5,344 nt of DNA from an uncultured Bacteroidales bacterium (GCA_934716995.1 CAKUYO010000081.1:1-5344); one strand, 5' to 3'; shown: positions 1-5,344, counted from the first letter of the stretch. Notes: generated from the sequence alone by a model not told the origin. Made by a program: numbers and translations.

Positions 1-450
1 GAAAAAACCATCTATCATTCAAAGATCCTAATCGGCAGCTGCATCGCCTTGGATGTGGCGATGCTGGTTCTTACGAGAAACAGTATTACTGCTGCGGGCA
101 TTCTTCGAATGACGCAGACCTATATGCTGGTACTTTTTGTGATGTGGACAACGTGGATTGCAGGAAAGTACGTCTATGAATCTGTTCCAACGGAGGAAGT
201 CAAAGCTGGAATGATTCTGAGCCGCTCAACCATTGTTTGTTTTGCTCCATCAAGGGTAAAAGGATTGCCGCAAATCAGCTACGAAGACATGCGCAGTCGT
301 TTGACCGAAGATGAAGCTGCTGCTGTACGACGCTGGAAAGATTCAAAATATGGTAAGGCAACTGTAGTCACCGTCCGAAAAATTCCTTTTGCATCATTCA
401 TTGCGGTTGGCGTTATTTTATTCGCGGTATATCAAATTGTAAAAATGTGA
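1..450 (+). CDS. 3' part of a membrane protein, C-terminus resembling A24 prepilin/preflagellin peptidases (5' end outside window)
   Basis: The frame is open from base 1, so the start lies upstream; the TTG at 49 falls inside a hydrophobic segment and is not a credible start. The 149 visible residues show two membrane segments (about residues 9-24 and 38-54), a polar domain of about 70 residues, and a final membrane segment (about 128-146). The polar domain carries EVKAGMIL (66-73) and LTEDE (101-105), and is followed by KIPFASFIAVG (127-137). I know a similar order from the C-terminal half of A24 membrane aspartyl peptidases of the FlaK/CpaA kind: a K-x-GM motif, an LTxEE segment, then IPFxPFxxxG opening the last helix. 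The catalytic Asp and GxGD motifs of that family would lie upstream and cannot be checked, so the peptidase call is inference. It ends 12 bases before hxsC, and its TGA overlaps the hxsC ribosome binding site, so the two are probably co-translated. It does not look like HxsD, which is a small soluble protein. Confidence 0.6.
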   Translation, partial: EKTIYHSKILIGSCIALDVAMLVLTRNSITAAGILRMTQTYMLVLFVMWTTWIAGKYVYESVPTEEVKAGMILSRSTIVCFAPSRVKGLPQISYEDMRSRLTEDEAAAVRRWKDSKYGKATVVTVRKIPFASFIAVGVILFAVYQIVKM

Positions 451-453
451 GGA
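449..453 (+). promoter_or_regulatory. Ribosome binding site of hxsC (GAGGA)
   Basis: GAGGA lies 9 bases before the ATG at 463 and overlaps the TGA of the upstream gene. This supports the chosen start and suggests translational coupling. Confidence 0.75.
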
Positions 454-462
454 ATCCGAATT

Positions 463-1587
463 ATGACATTTTATCTTTCGGAGTATCGAAAAGAGCCTTT
501 GTGTGAATATCTTATAGCAAGAATCCGTTTTGCGACGGATGAGATCGAACAAGATACGCAGATTGGCTTGAATGTTATTTACATTGACAAAGACAGCCAC
601 ACGGCTACTTTTTATCCTTTTCAAAAAACATATAAGATTCAGAACTCCGAGTGGGAGCGATGGTATAATTTAAATGATTTTGATGCGATATCCGTAGATC
701 AGAGCGGTATATGCTATTGTTTTTACGAGGCTGGTTCTGGTGAGACAACTATTGTCACCGGATTGGGGTGCAATACAAACTGTGTAATGTGCCCCGTAAG
801 CGAAAGTTCGAGAATCCATGCCTATCCTGCGTCTCTAAAAGAATTGACAAGCCAAATTGCGTATTTTGGAACGGCTGTTGAACATATAACGATTACGGGC
901 GGTGAACCCACACTACTAAAGCAGGATCTCTTGGAAGTAATAAAAACTGCTAAGCAACAGTGCCCCTCAGCAGAAATTCTTATTCTTACTAATGGTCGCA
1001 CGTTTTGCGTAAATTCTTATGCAAAAGAATTTATAGAAAATCTTTCAGCATTTGATAGAATTGCAATCCCCATTCACGGTTCTACAGACACAAAACACGA
1101 TGCAATCACGCAATCAAAAGGATCTTTTAATCAAACGATTCGTGGGCTACAAAACTTGGCTGTAGGGAAAATGCAGCTTGAAATAAGAGTTGTAGTCTCA
1201 AAGCTCAACTGTGCGGACATCTCTAATATTGCTGATATTATTTTGCAACTTCCAAGAGTAACAGTTGTAAACTTTATTGGTCTGGAAATGTGCGGTAATG
1301 CAATAAAAAACAGAGATAGAGTTTGGATTGACTATTCAGAGGCGGCCAATGCTTGTGAAGATGCAATCGAAAAAATCATTCACGCAGGTATTGATGTTGG
1401 ATTGTACAATTTTCCTCTTTGCGCAGTAAAACGGAAATACTGGAGCCTCTGCAAAGATAGCATTTCAGACTATAAAATTCGATATAAGCCAGAGTGCACA
1501 ACTTGTGCAGTGCGCGAAATATGTAATGGGGTTTTCAGCAGCACTATATCAACAGGATGCTTTGTTGCTCGTCCCATTATGGAGTGA
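463..1587 (+). CDS. hxsC: His-Xaa-Ser system radical SAM maturase, HxsC type
   Basis: A 374-residue radical SAM enzyme expected to act in the cytoplasm on the HXS precursors encoded downstream. Residues 1-95 form an N-terminal region I cannot assign. The cluster-binding motif is C103-x3-C107-x2-C110 (CNTNCVMC), preceded by the TGLG lead-in. GGEPT at 146-150 is the SAM-binding 'GGE' motif, and LILTNGRT (173-180) is a typical barrel strand. The C-terminal part has C320, C330, C345-x2-C348-x5-C354 and C366, a reduced SPASM/twitch-like cysteine set that could hold an auxiliary iron-sulfur cluster. Length, the MCP after the third Cys, and the position beside HxsB and H-x-S precursors fit HxsC. The family call rests on recognition plus context; the chemistry cannot be read from sequence. 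The stop is 3 bases before hxsB, whose ribosome binding site lies inside the last codons. Confidence 0.9.
   Translation: MTFYLSEYRKEPLCEYLIARIRFATDEIEQDTQIGLNVIYIDKDSHTATFYPFQKTYKIQNSEWERWYNLNDFDAISVDQSGICYCFYEAGSGETTIVTGLGCNTNCVMCPVSESSRIHAYPASLKELTSQIAYFGTAVEHITITGGEPTLLKQDLLEVIKTAKQQCPSAEILILTNGRTFCVNSYAKEFIENLSAFDRIAIPIHGSTDTKHDAITQSKGSFNQTIRGLQNLAVGKMQLEIRVVVSKLNCADISNIADIILQLPRVTVVNFIGLEMCGNAIKNRDRVWIDYSEAANACEDAIEKIIHAGIDVGLYNFPLCAVKRKYWSLCKDSISDYKIRYKPECTTCAVREICNGVFSSTISTGCFVARPIME
1581..1584 (+). promoter_or_regulatory. Ribosome binding site of hxsB (GGAG)
   Basis: GGAG lies within the last sense codons of hxsC, 6 bases before the ATG at 1591. It supports that start and implies that the two maturases are translated together. 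Confidence 0.75.
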
Positions 1588-1590
1588 ATC

Positions 1591-2997
1591 ATGAAATACG
1601 CATATTTTAATTTTCGCAAATGGAACAACGAGCAGGTTCTGCTCACCAATGATCTTGGTAGATGGGCATTTGTTTCCCTTCCCACATTTCAAGCAATTTT
1701 GCTGAATACGCTCGATGAAAGCGATTCTTCTTATAATGAGCTCCTAGAGAAAGGATTCATTTATGAAGGCGATGTAGACATTTATATTGAAAAGCACAAA
1801 GACTCATTGCGAGATATAAAAAGTTACCTTTTAGATGCAACCAGCCTTCATATCTTTGTTTTAACAAATGAATGCAATGCACGATGCGTATATTGCCAAG
1901 CACAGTCTGAAGCGTCGCATAGAAAAGGGTTGATGGATGCGGATACTGCCCAAAAAGCTGTGGCCCTAGCATTTCAGTCGCCAGAGCCGTTTTTGTCAAT
2001 TGAATTTCAGGGCGGTGAACCATTGCTGAATTTTTCTACAATTCAGGTAATTGTAGCTGAGGCAGAGAAAAAGGCTTTGGAGACTCATAAAAAGGTAGAG
2101 TTTTCGTTGGTCAGCAACTTAACTTTGCTTAATGATGAGATGATAGCATTCCTTCAAGAACACAAGGTCAACGTGTCGACTTCTATTGATGGGCCGATAG
2201 CATTACATAATACGAACCGTCCTCTCTGTCAAGGTGGTGGCACATACGAAGGAACCATTCGTGGATTGAAGCGTTTGCAAGAAGCAAATGTGTGCATAGG
2301 AGCTATTGAAACTACCACACGGTATAGCTTTAAATATTGGAAAGAGCTTATTGACGAATACCGAAATCTCGGATTACATAACATTTTTCTTCGTCCACTG
2401 ACACCTTTAGGGTTTGCAAACGCAGATTGGGCGAAAATTGGCTACACAGCAGATGAGTTCGTTCGATTTTATAAAAAAGCCTTGAACTATATTATTGATG
2501 TAAATCGTTCTGGCTACTATCTTTCCGAGGGACACGCGGCAACATTCCTTCAGAAGATTTTGAATGGTCAAGGTCAAAACTACATGGAACTGCGTTCCCC
2601 TTGTGGTGCAGCCGTTGGTCAAATGGCCTATTACTACGATGGCAATGTGTATACTTGTGATGAAGGCCGTATGCTTGCTGAAATGGGTGACCGTGCTTTT
2701 CAGCTTGGCACAGTAGATGACACCTACGATTCTTTGATGAACGGAAATGTTTGCAAAGCTTGTTGTGTTGCTTCTACGTTGGAATCTGCTCCTACTTGCA
2801 GTGATTGTGTATATCAACCGTACTGCGGTACCTGTCCCGTTTTGAACTATGCACTGGAGGGGGATGTGTTTTCTAAAATCCCCAATAATTATAAATGCCA
2901 AACCTACCGTGGTATGCTTGACTGCATCTTTGAACTTTTAGAAGAAAACGATAAATCGGTAAGAAAAATTTTGAATAGCTGGATTGGTCAAGATTGA
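1591..2997 (+). CDS. hxsB: His-Xaa-Ser system radical SAM/SPASM maturase, HxsB type
   Basis: A 468-residue radical SAM/SPASM peptide maturase. Residues about 1-65 (with VLLTNDLGRW at 16-25) look like a PqqD-type precursor-recognition domain; this is a weak, pattern-based reading. The radical SAM core carries C95-x3-C99-x2-C102 (CNARCVYC), GGEP at 141-144 and STSIDGP at 196-202, the last shared with the anSME/SPASM branch. The C-terminal SPASM domain starts at C338, continues with the G-N-V-Y-T-C strand ending at C356, has an extra C388/C391/C392 group, then C403-x2-C406-x5-C412-x2-C415, and C436. This is enough cysteine for two auxiliary clusters. It differs from classical SPASM by having x2 rather than x3 between the last two Cys of that motif. 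Length and domain order fit HxsB. With hxsC it forms the modifying pair; which enzyme acts on which HXS block is unknown. Confidence 0.92.
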   Translation: MKYAYFNFRKWNNEQVLLTNDLGRWAFVSLPTFQAILLNTLDESDSSYNELLEKGFIYEGDVDIYIEKHKDSLRDIKSYLLDATSLHIFVLTNECNARCVYCQAQSEASHRKGLMDADTAQKAVALAFQSPEPFLSIEFQGGEPLLNFSTIQVIVAEAEKKALETHKKVEFSLVSNLTLLNDEMIAFLQEHKVNVSTSIDGPIALHNTNRPLCQGGGTYEGTIRGLKRLQEANVCIGAIETTTRYSFKYWKELIDEYRNLGLHNIFLRPLTPLGFANADWAKIGYTADEFVRFYKKALNYIIDVNRSGYYLSEGHAATFLQKILNGQGQNYMELRSPCGAAVGQMAYYYDGNVYTCDEGRMLAEMGDRAFQLGTVDDTYDSLMNGNVCKACCVASTLESAPTCSDCVYQPYCGTCPVLNYALEGDVFSKIPNNYKCQTYRGMLDCIFELLEENDKSVRKILNSWIGQD

Positions 2998-3006
2998 TTA
3001 TCAAAA

Positions 3007-3013
3007 AGAGGGA
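3007..3013 (+). promoter_or_regulatory. Ribosome binding site of the MORN gene (AGAGGGA)
   Basis: AGAGGGA sits 8 bases before the ATG at 3022, in the 24-base gap after hxsB. It fixes the start of the MORN-repeat gene. Confidence 0.75.
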
Positions 3014-3021
3014 TATACATT

Positions 3022-4002
3022 ATGACGCCGAAAGATAAACAACTATCTATTCTACAAGAAGAAAACGCTATTGTTGATGAAGCAACGGCAGTAACCGATA
3101 CTATTGAGAAAAAATACCCAGCGAAAATTCCTCTTTCAAAATATCTTGTGCGGATTGGTGTTTTTATCGCTCTGTTTTTTGCAATACTTTTGTTTGCAGG
3201 GTATAAACACCAGATAAATACAGTTGATTCCACACTTGATTTAAATGGAGAGAAAAGTGTTACATTTGTAGACGGTACATACACCGGCATATTAAAAAAT
3301 GGCCTTGGAAACGAATTTGGTATTTACGAATTCAATACTGGAATCACCTACTCTGGAGAGTTGTCTGACGGAAAATATAGTGGTCAGGGAAAAATGGTTT
3401 ATCCAGGCATCGGTGTATATGAAGGCAACTACTACAATGGCGTCCGTACTGGCCAAGGAACTTTCACATGGGAAGATGGAACAGTTTATACTGGTAGTTG
3501 GGAAAACGATAAAATAAATGACAAGGGAACTATAACGTATCCAGACGGAACTGTTATTTCTGGAACATTTATAGATAATGAATTTGACGATATCGCATAT
3601 GATATTTCCGGAGAAGGATACTCTGGAACAATAACCATAAAGAACAATTCGGTAAAAGCTAGTCTTACATTTGGCAATATTCTTTATTCAGGTGATCTTG
3701 ATAAAAGTGGTTTTCTTACAGGCAATGCTGTGATAACATATCCAAACGGAGATAGTTTTACTGGCTCTGTATCGAACGGAATGAAAACGAGTGGAACGTA
3801 TAAATTTAAAAATGGAGACTCTTTTAATGGAACTTTTGTCAATGATTTAATGAACAAGGGAAGTTATATATTTCAAACAGGACAAATTTTGAATGGTACG
3901 TTTGACAATGGCATTCCCTCTGGTACAATGACTTATACAGTTGGGTCAACCAAATATACTACCACATGGAAAAATGGAAAGTGTACAAATATCACAAAGT
4001 AA
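3022..4002 (+). CDS. Membrane-anchored MORN-repeat protein
   Basis: A 326-residue protein with a charged N-terminal tail (1-42, ending in K/R-rich KIPLSKYLVR), one membrane helix at about 44-61, a linker, and a repeat domain from about 86 to 320. The repeats follow the MORN pattern (Y-x-G-x-x-x-x-G-x-x-x-G-x-G), clearest at 109-124 and 133-147, with repeats of TYPDG/TWEDG/TYPNG type and later, more degenerate copies (GDSFNGTF, GQILNGTF). Positive charge before the helix predicts that the repeat domain faces outside. MORN repeats form beta-hairpin sheets that mediate binding to lipids or proteins; no catalytic motif is seen, and there is only one Cys (321). Placed between the maturases and the precursors, it may bind, anchor or arrange the exported HXS product, which is inference. 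MORN proteins occur in many unrelated settings, so the role is open. Confidence 0.88.
   Translation: MTPKDKQLSILQEENAIVDEATAVTDTIEKKYPAKIPLSKYLVRIGVFIALFFAILLFAGYKHQINTVDSTLDLNGEKSVTFVDGTYTGILKNGLGNEFGIYEFNTGITYSGELSDGKYSGQGKMVYPGIGVYEGNYYNGVRTGQGTFTWEDGTVYTGSWENDKINDKGTITYPDGTVISGTFIDNEFDDIAYDISGEGYSGTITIKNNSVKASLTFGNILYSGDLDKSGFLTGNAVITYPNGDSFTGSVSNGMKTSGTYKFKNGDSFNGTFVNDLMNKGSYIFQTGQILNGTFDNGIPSGTMTYTVGSTKYTTTWKNGKCTNITK
3277..3981 (+). repeat. MORN-like repeat tract (protein-level)
   Basis: About ten tandem units of roughly 20-23 codons with G-x-Y/F-x-G-x-(F/W) cores. The first half is regular; the part from about residue 188 onwards is degenerate. The DNA itself is not closely repeated, so this is an old expansion. 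Confidence 0.7.
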
Positions 4003-4004
4003 AC

Positions 4005-4008
4005 GAGG
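4005..4008 (+). promoter_or_regulatory. Ribosome binding site deciding the start of the first HXS precursor (GAGG)
   Basis: GAGG lies 7 bases before the ATG at 4016. The frame is open further upstream, into the MORN gene, to an ATG at 3941. That longer start has no matching leader in the two paralogs, whereas 4016 begins the shared M-(D/G)-(S/N)-FP leader. Confidence 0.8.
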
Positions 4009-4015
4009 CATAAAA

Positions 4016-4495
4016 ATGGACTCTTTTCCTCAGATACAAAAATCAATATCGAATTATCTTTATGAAGAAGAAGGAAATATCACTCGCAACAAGTTGCTTA
4101 TGGTTGGCTCCATGGCCGTTATTATGAGCGTTCTTTTTGTTCTTGATGCTGATGCTGGGCACAGTTCCCACCGTTCTCATAGCTCACACAGATCTCATAG
4201 CTCTGGCTATGGTTCTCATTCTAGCCATGTTAGCCATACAAGTCATACAAGTAGCACTGGCCACAGCAGTCATAGCAGTGGAAGTCATTCTAGCCACAGT
4301 AGCAGTAGCCATTCAAACCATTCCAATCATTCAAATGTGATGCCTAAGGTTTTAACTCCCCAAAAAATTGGAACTGGTTCATTACCACAATCGGTTGAGC
4401 TTTCTAACATTCCCACTATGCCGGAGTCGCCACCGGATACTGTAACACCGGCGTTTGGTGCGGCGGCAGTTGCAGCAGGCGAATCGTCCAAATAA
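4016..4495 (+). CDS. hxsA: HXS-repeat precursor peptide 1 (HxsA-like)
   Basis: A 159-residue precursor. Residues 1-26 form an acidic-then-basic leader (MDSFPQIQKSIS..., EEEG at 17-20, NITRNK at 21-26). Residues 27-43 are hydrophobic, and A45-D46-A47 is an AxA signal-peptidase-like site immediately before G48-H49. Residues 49-107 hold 13 H-x-S triplets plus three terminal H-S-N triplets. The tract is broken by GYGS, STG, GS and SS spacers. A C-terminal tail (108-159) with MPKVLTPQK and PDTVTPAF is shared with precursor 2. There is no Cys. The H-x-S triplets are the presumed targets of HxsB and HxsC. The start at 4016 is set by the paralog alignment and the GAGG site. The MORN gene stops 13 bases upstream. 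The assignment is by repeat type and context; whether the protein is exported and trimmed is inference. Confidence 0.92.
   Translation: MDSFPQIQKSISNYLYEEEGNITRNKLLMVGSMAVIMSVLFVLDADAGHSSHRSHSSHRSHSSGYGSHSSHVSHTSHTSSTGHSSHSSGSHSSHSSSSHSNHSNHSNVMPKVLTPQKIGTGSLPQSVELSNIPTMPESPPDTVTPAFGAAAVAAGESSK
4160..4336 (+). repeat. HXS triplet tract of precursor 1
   Basis: Sixteen His-led triplets. Units 1-5 (HSS HRS HSS HRS HSS) encode the third-position Ser with TCC, TCT, TCA, TCT, TCT. Units 6-13, after the GYGS spacer, use only AGC or AGT. The last three triplets are HSN, with AAC, AAT, AAT at the third position. Confidence 0.9.
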
Positions 4496-4501
4496 GAAAG
4501 G
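4496..4501 (+). promoter_or_regulatory. Ribosome binding site deciding the start of the second HXS precursor (GAAAGG)
   Basis: GAAAGG directly follows the TAA of precursor 1 and lies 10 bases before the ATG at 4512. The same hexamer with the same spacing precedes precursor 3. An in-frame ATG at 4455 lies inside precursor 1 and does not fit the leader alignment. Confidence 0.8.
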
Positions 4502-4511
4502 CTTATACACT

Positions 4512-5078
4512 ATGGGAAACTTTCCAGATATATCAAAGTCAATTTCTGACTATCTCTACGAAGAAGAAGGAAACATTACTCGCAACAAGTTGTTAATGGT
4601 GGGGTCCCTTTCGGTTGTGTTAAGTGTTCTCTTTGCTTTAGAAGCAGACGCTGGACATGGGTCTCACAAATCACATAAGTCACATACTTCTCATTCATCG
4701 GGACTACACACGCAAACTGATAATAGCCATAGTAGTCATGGCAGTTCTAGCCATACAAATTCAATAAAACAAACATCTCACTCAAATGCTACTCATTATG
4801 CGCACCATGTAAGTCACAGCAGCCATAGGAGTAAACCACCAGTTGCACATGGTAGCCATAACAGCCACCAAAGCCATACAAATACAACACCTCCTGCTCA
4901 CTCAAGCCATTCTAATTCTTTTCCGAAGGTTCTTACTCCGCAAAAAAATGCGAATTCCTTGCTTCCAGAATCAGTTGATTTGATTAAGAATCCAAGAATC
5001 CCGAACCTTCCGGATACTGTCGCGCCAGCGTTTAGTAGTTCAATGTCAAGTGCTCCAACTGAAATGACCCAAGAATGA
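4512..5078 (+). CDS. hxsA: HXS-repeat precursor peptide 2 (HxsA-like)
   Basis: A 188-residue paralog of precursor 1. The leader (1-47) is nearly the same: residues 14-32 are identical in all three precursors, a hydrophobic stretch follows, and A45-D46-A47 precedes the first HXS triplet. The tract (49-135) has 14 H-x-S triplets, four H-x-N triplets (HTN, HSN, HTN, HSN) and longer spacers, two of them Pro-containing (KPPVA, TTPPA). Lys fills the X position of units 2 and 3. The C-terminal tail (136-188) repeats the FPKVLTPQK and PDTVAPAF elements of precursor 1 but ends acidic (TEMTQE). There is no Cys. The spacers make it more like a chain of short HXS islands than precursor 1. The likely function is the same, as a substrate of HxsB and HxsC. 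The TGA overlaps the ribosome binding site of precursor 3. Confidence 0.92.
   Translation: MGNFPDISKSISDYLYEEEGNITRNKLLMVGSLSVVLSVLFALEADAGHGSHKSHKSHTSHSSGLHTQTDNSHSSHGSSSHTNSIKQTSHSNATHYAHHVSHSSHRSKPPVAHGSHNSHQSHTNTTPPAHSSHSNSFPKVLTPQKNANSLLPESVDLIKNPRIPNLPDTVAPAFSSSMSSAPTEMTQE
4656..4916 (+). repeat. HXS triplet tract of precursor 2
   Basis: The tract opens with five contiguous triplets (HGS HKS HKS HTS HSS) whose third Ser codons are TCT, TCA, TCA, TCT, TCG. After the SGL spacer come nine more HXS triplets, all with AGT or AGC, and four H-x-N triplets, all AAT. This is the same codon split as in precursor 1. Confidence 0.9.
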
Positions 5079-5082
5079 AAGG
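5077..5082 (+). promoter_or_regulatory. Ribosome binding site deciding the start of the third HXS precursor (GAAAGG)
   Basis: GAAAGG overlaps the TGA of precursor 2 and lies 10 bases before the ATG at 5093. An in-frame ATG at 5075 (overlap ATGA) would add six residues absent from the paralogs and has no good Shine-Dalgarno site. Confidence 0.75.
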
Positions 5083-5092
5083 ATCAATCTCT

Positions 5093-5302
5093 ATGGGAAG
5101 TTTTCCGGATATACCAAAGTCTATTTCCGACTATCTATATGAGGAGGAAGGAAATATCACTAGAAATAAATTGCTTATGGTTGGTTCCATGGCTGTTATT
5201 ATGAGCGTTCTTTTTGCCTTGGAAGCTGATGCTGGACATGGTTCCCATGTGTCGCATGGTTCCCATAGTGGTGTGCACCCCGTCAAGAGGACAACGAAAT
5301 AA
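5093..5302 (+). CDS. hxsA: Short HXS-repeat precursor peptide 3 (HxsA-like, no C-terminal tail)
   Basis: A 69-residue paralog. Leader residues 1-47 match precursors 1 and 2 (MGSFPDIPKS, EEEGNITRNK, hydrophobic segment, EADA), and G48-H49 opens the tract. After the AxA site only 22 residues remain: HGS, HVS, HGS, then HSG, V-H-P and a basic end (VKRTTK). The conserved PKVLTPQK/PDTV tail of the other two is missing. This is the most compact precursor, close to a classical leader-plus-core RiPP in size. The intact leader and the ribosome binding site copied from precursor 2 argue for a working gene. A truncated relative cannot be excluded, because both other forward frames stay open to the window end. 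If 5093 is not the start, 5075 is the only near alternative. Confidence 0.82.
   Translation: MGSFPDIPKSISDYLYEEEGNITRNKLLMVGSMAVIMSVLFALEADAGHGSHVSHGSHSGVHPVKRTTK
5237..5272 (+). repeat. Short HXS triplet tract of precursor 3
   Basis: Three H-x-S triplets with third-position codons TCC, TCG, TCC, then H-S-G. It matches the TCN-coded first module of the two longer precursors and lacks the AGY-coded part. Confidence 0.8.
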
Positions 5303-5344
5303 ATCAAAAAAATATCTCAAGCAGCCTTCAAATAAAGGTCATGC

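Noticed and set aside
2407..2901. A 164-codon open frame on the minus strand opposite hxsB.
   Set aside because: It lies wholly inside a well-supported radical SAM/SPASM gene, shows no recognisable motif, and has no convincing start signal.
3941..4015. A possible longer start for precursor 1, inside the MORN gene.
   Set aside because: The 25 extra residues are the out-of-frame end of the MORN gene, do not match the paralogs, and a better start with GAGG lies at 4016.
4137..4340. A 67-codon frame rich in Ile, Ala, Val and Leu within the HXS tract of precursor 1, looking like a membrane peptide.
   Set aside because: It is the shifted reading of the His/Ser codon repeats and its composition follows from them. 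It has no ribosome binding site, and precursor 2 shows no comparable frame.
4160..4916. Recurring short words such as AGCCAT and AGTCAT that could suggest a CRISPR array or DNA-level repeat.
   Set aside because: They follow the codon phase of H-x-S triplets, vary at silent sites and have no spacers of fixed length. They are explained by the protein repeat.
5331..5344. AAAGG followed by an ATG at 5341 as the start of a fourth precursor.
   Set aside because: The spacing of only 2 bases is too short for a convincing ribosome binding site, and one codon is visible. It cannot be judged from this window.
5303..5344. A transcription terminator after precursor 3.
   Set aside because: No hairpin followed by a T run is seen in the 42 bases available, so the operon may continue.

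Overview
The window holds one strand of tightly packed genes that together form a His-Xaa-Ser (HXS) peptide-modification locus: two radical SAM maturases (HxsC and HxsB types) followed by an MORN-repeat membrane protein and three tandem paralogous precursors rich in H-x-S triplets. AT-leaning codon use, GAGG/AAAGG-type Shine-Dalgarno sites and short spacers point to a Gram-positive, probably clostridial (Firmicutes) host. That assignment is inference; no marker gene fixes the taxon.

Layout: 1-450 is the 3' end of a membrane-protein gene whose C-terminal part resembles A24 (prepilin/preflagellin) peptidases. 463-1587 is hxsC and 1591-2997 is hxsB, 12 and 3 bases downstream of their neighbours. 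3022-4002 encodes a single-pass membrane protein with an outward-facing MORN-like domain. 4016-4495, 4512-5078 and 5093-5302 are three HxsA-like precursors with a nearly invariant N-terminal leader of about 47 residues, an HXS tract, and, in the first two only, a conserved C-terminal tail. No promoter or terminator is visible, and no gap exceeds 42 bases, so all genes look like parts of one transcript that starts upstream of the window.

Working model (inference): the precursors are ribosomally made, their shared leader guides HxsB and HxsC to the HXS tract, and the products are then exported through the leader's hydrophobic segment. Cleavage could be at an AxA signal-peptidase site just before the first HXS triplet, or, more speculatively, at a class III-like Gly site by the A24-like membrane protein. 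The MORN protein may act on the product at the outer face of the membrane. HxsD, the usual fourth component of described HXS loci, is not seen here.

The strongest new observation is at codon level. In all three precursors the first HXS block encodes its third-position Ser only with TCN codons, while every later HXS triplet uses AGY, and H-x-Asn variants occur only in the AGY part. This indicates two separately expanded modules; the short third precursor carries only the first.
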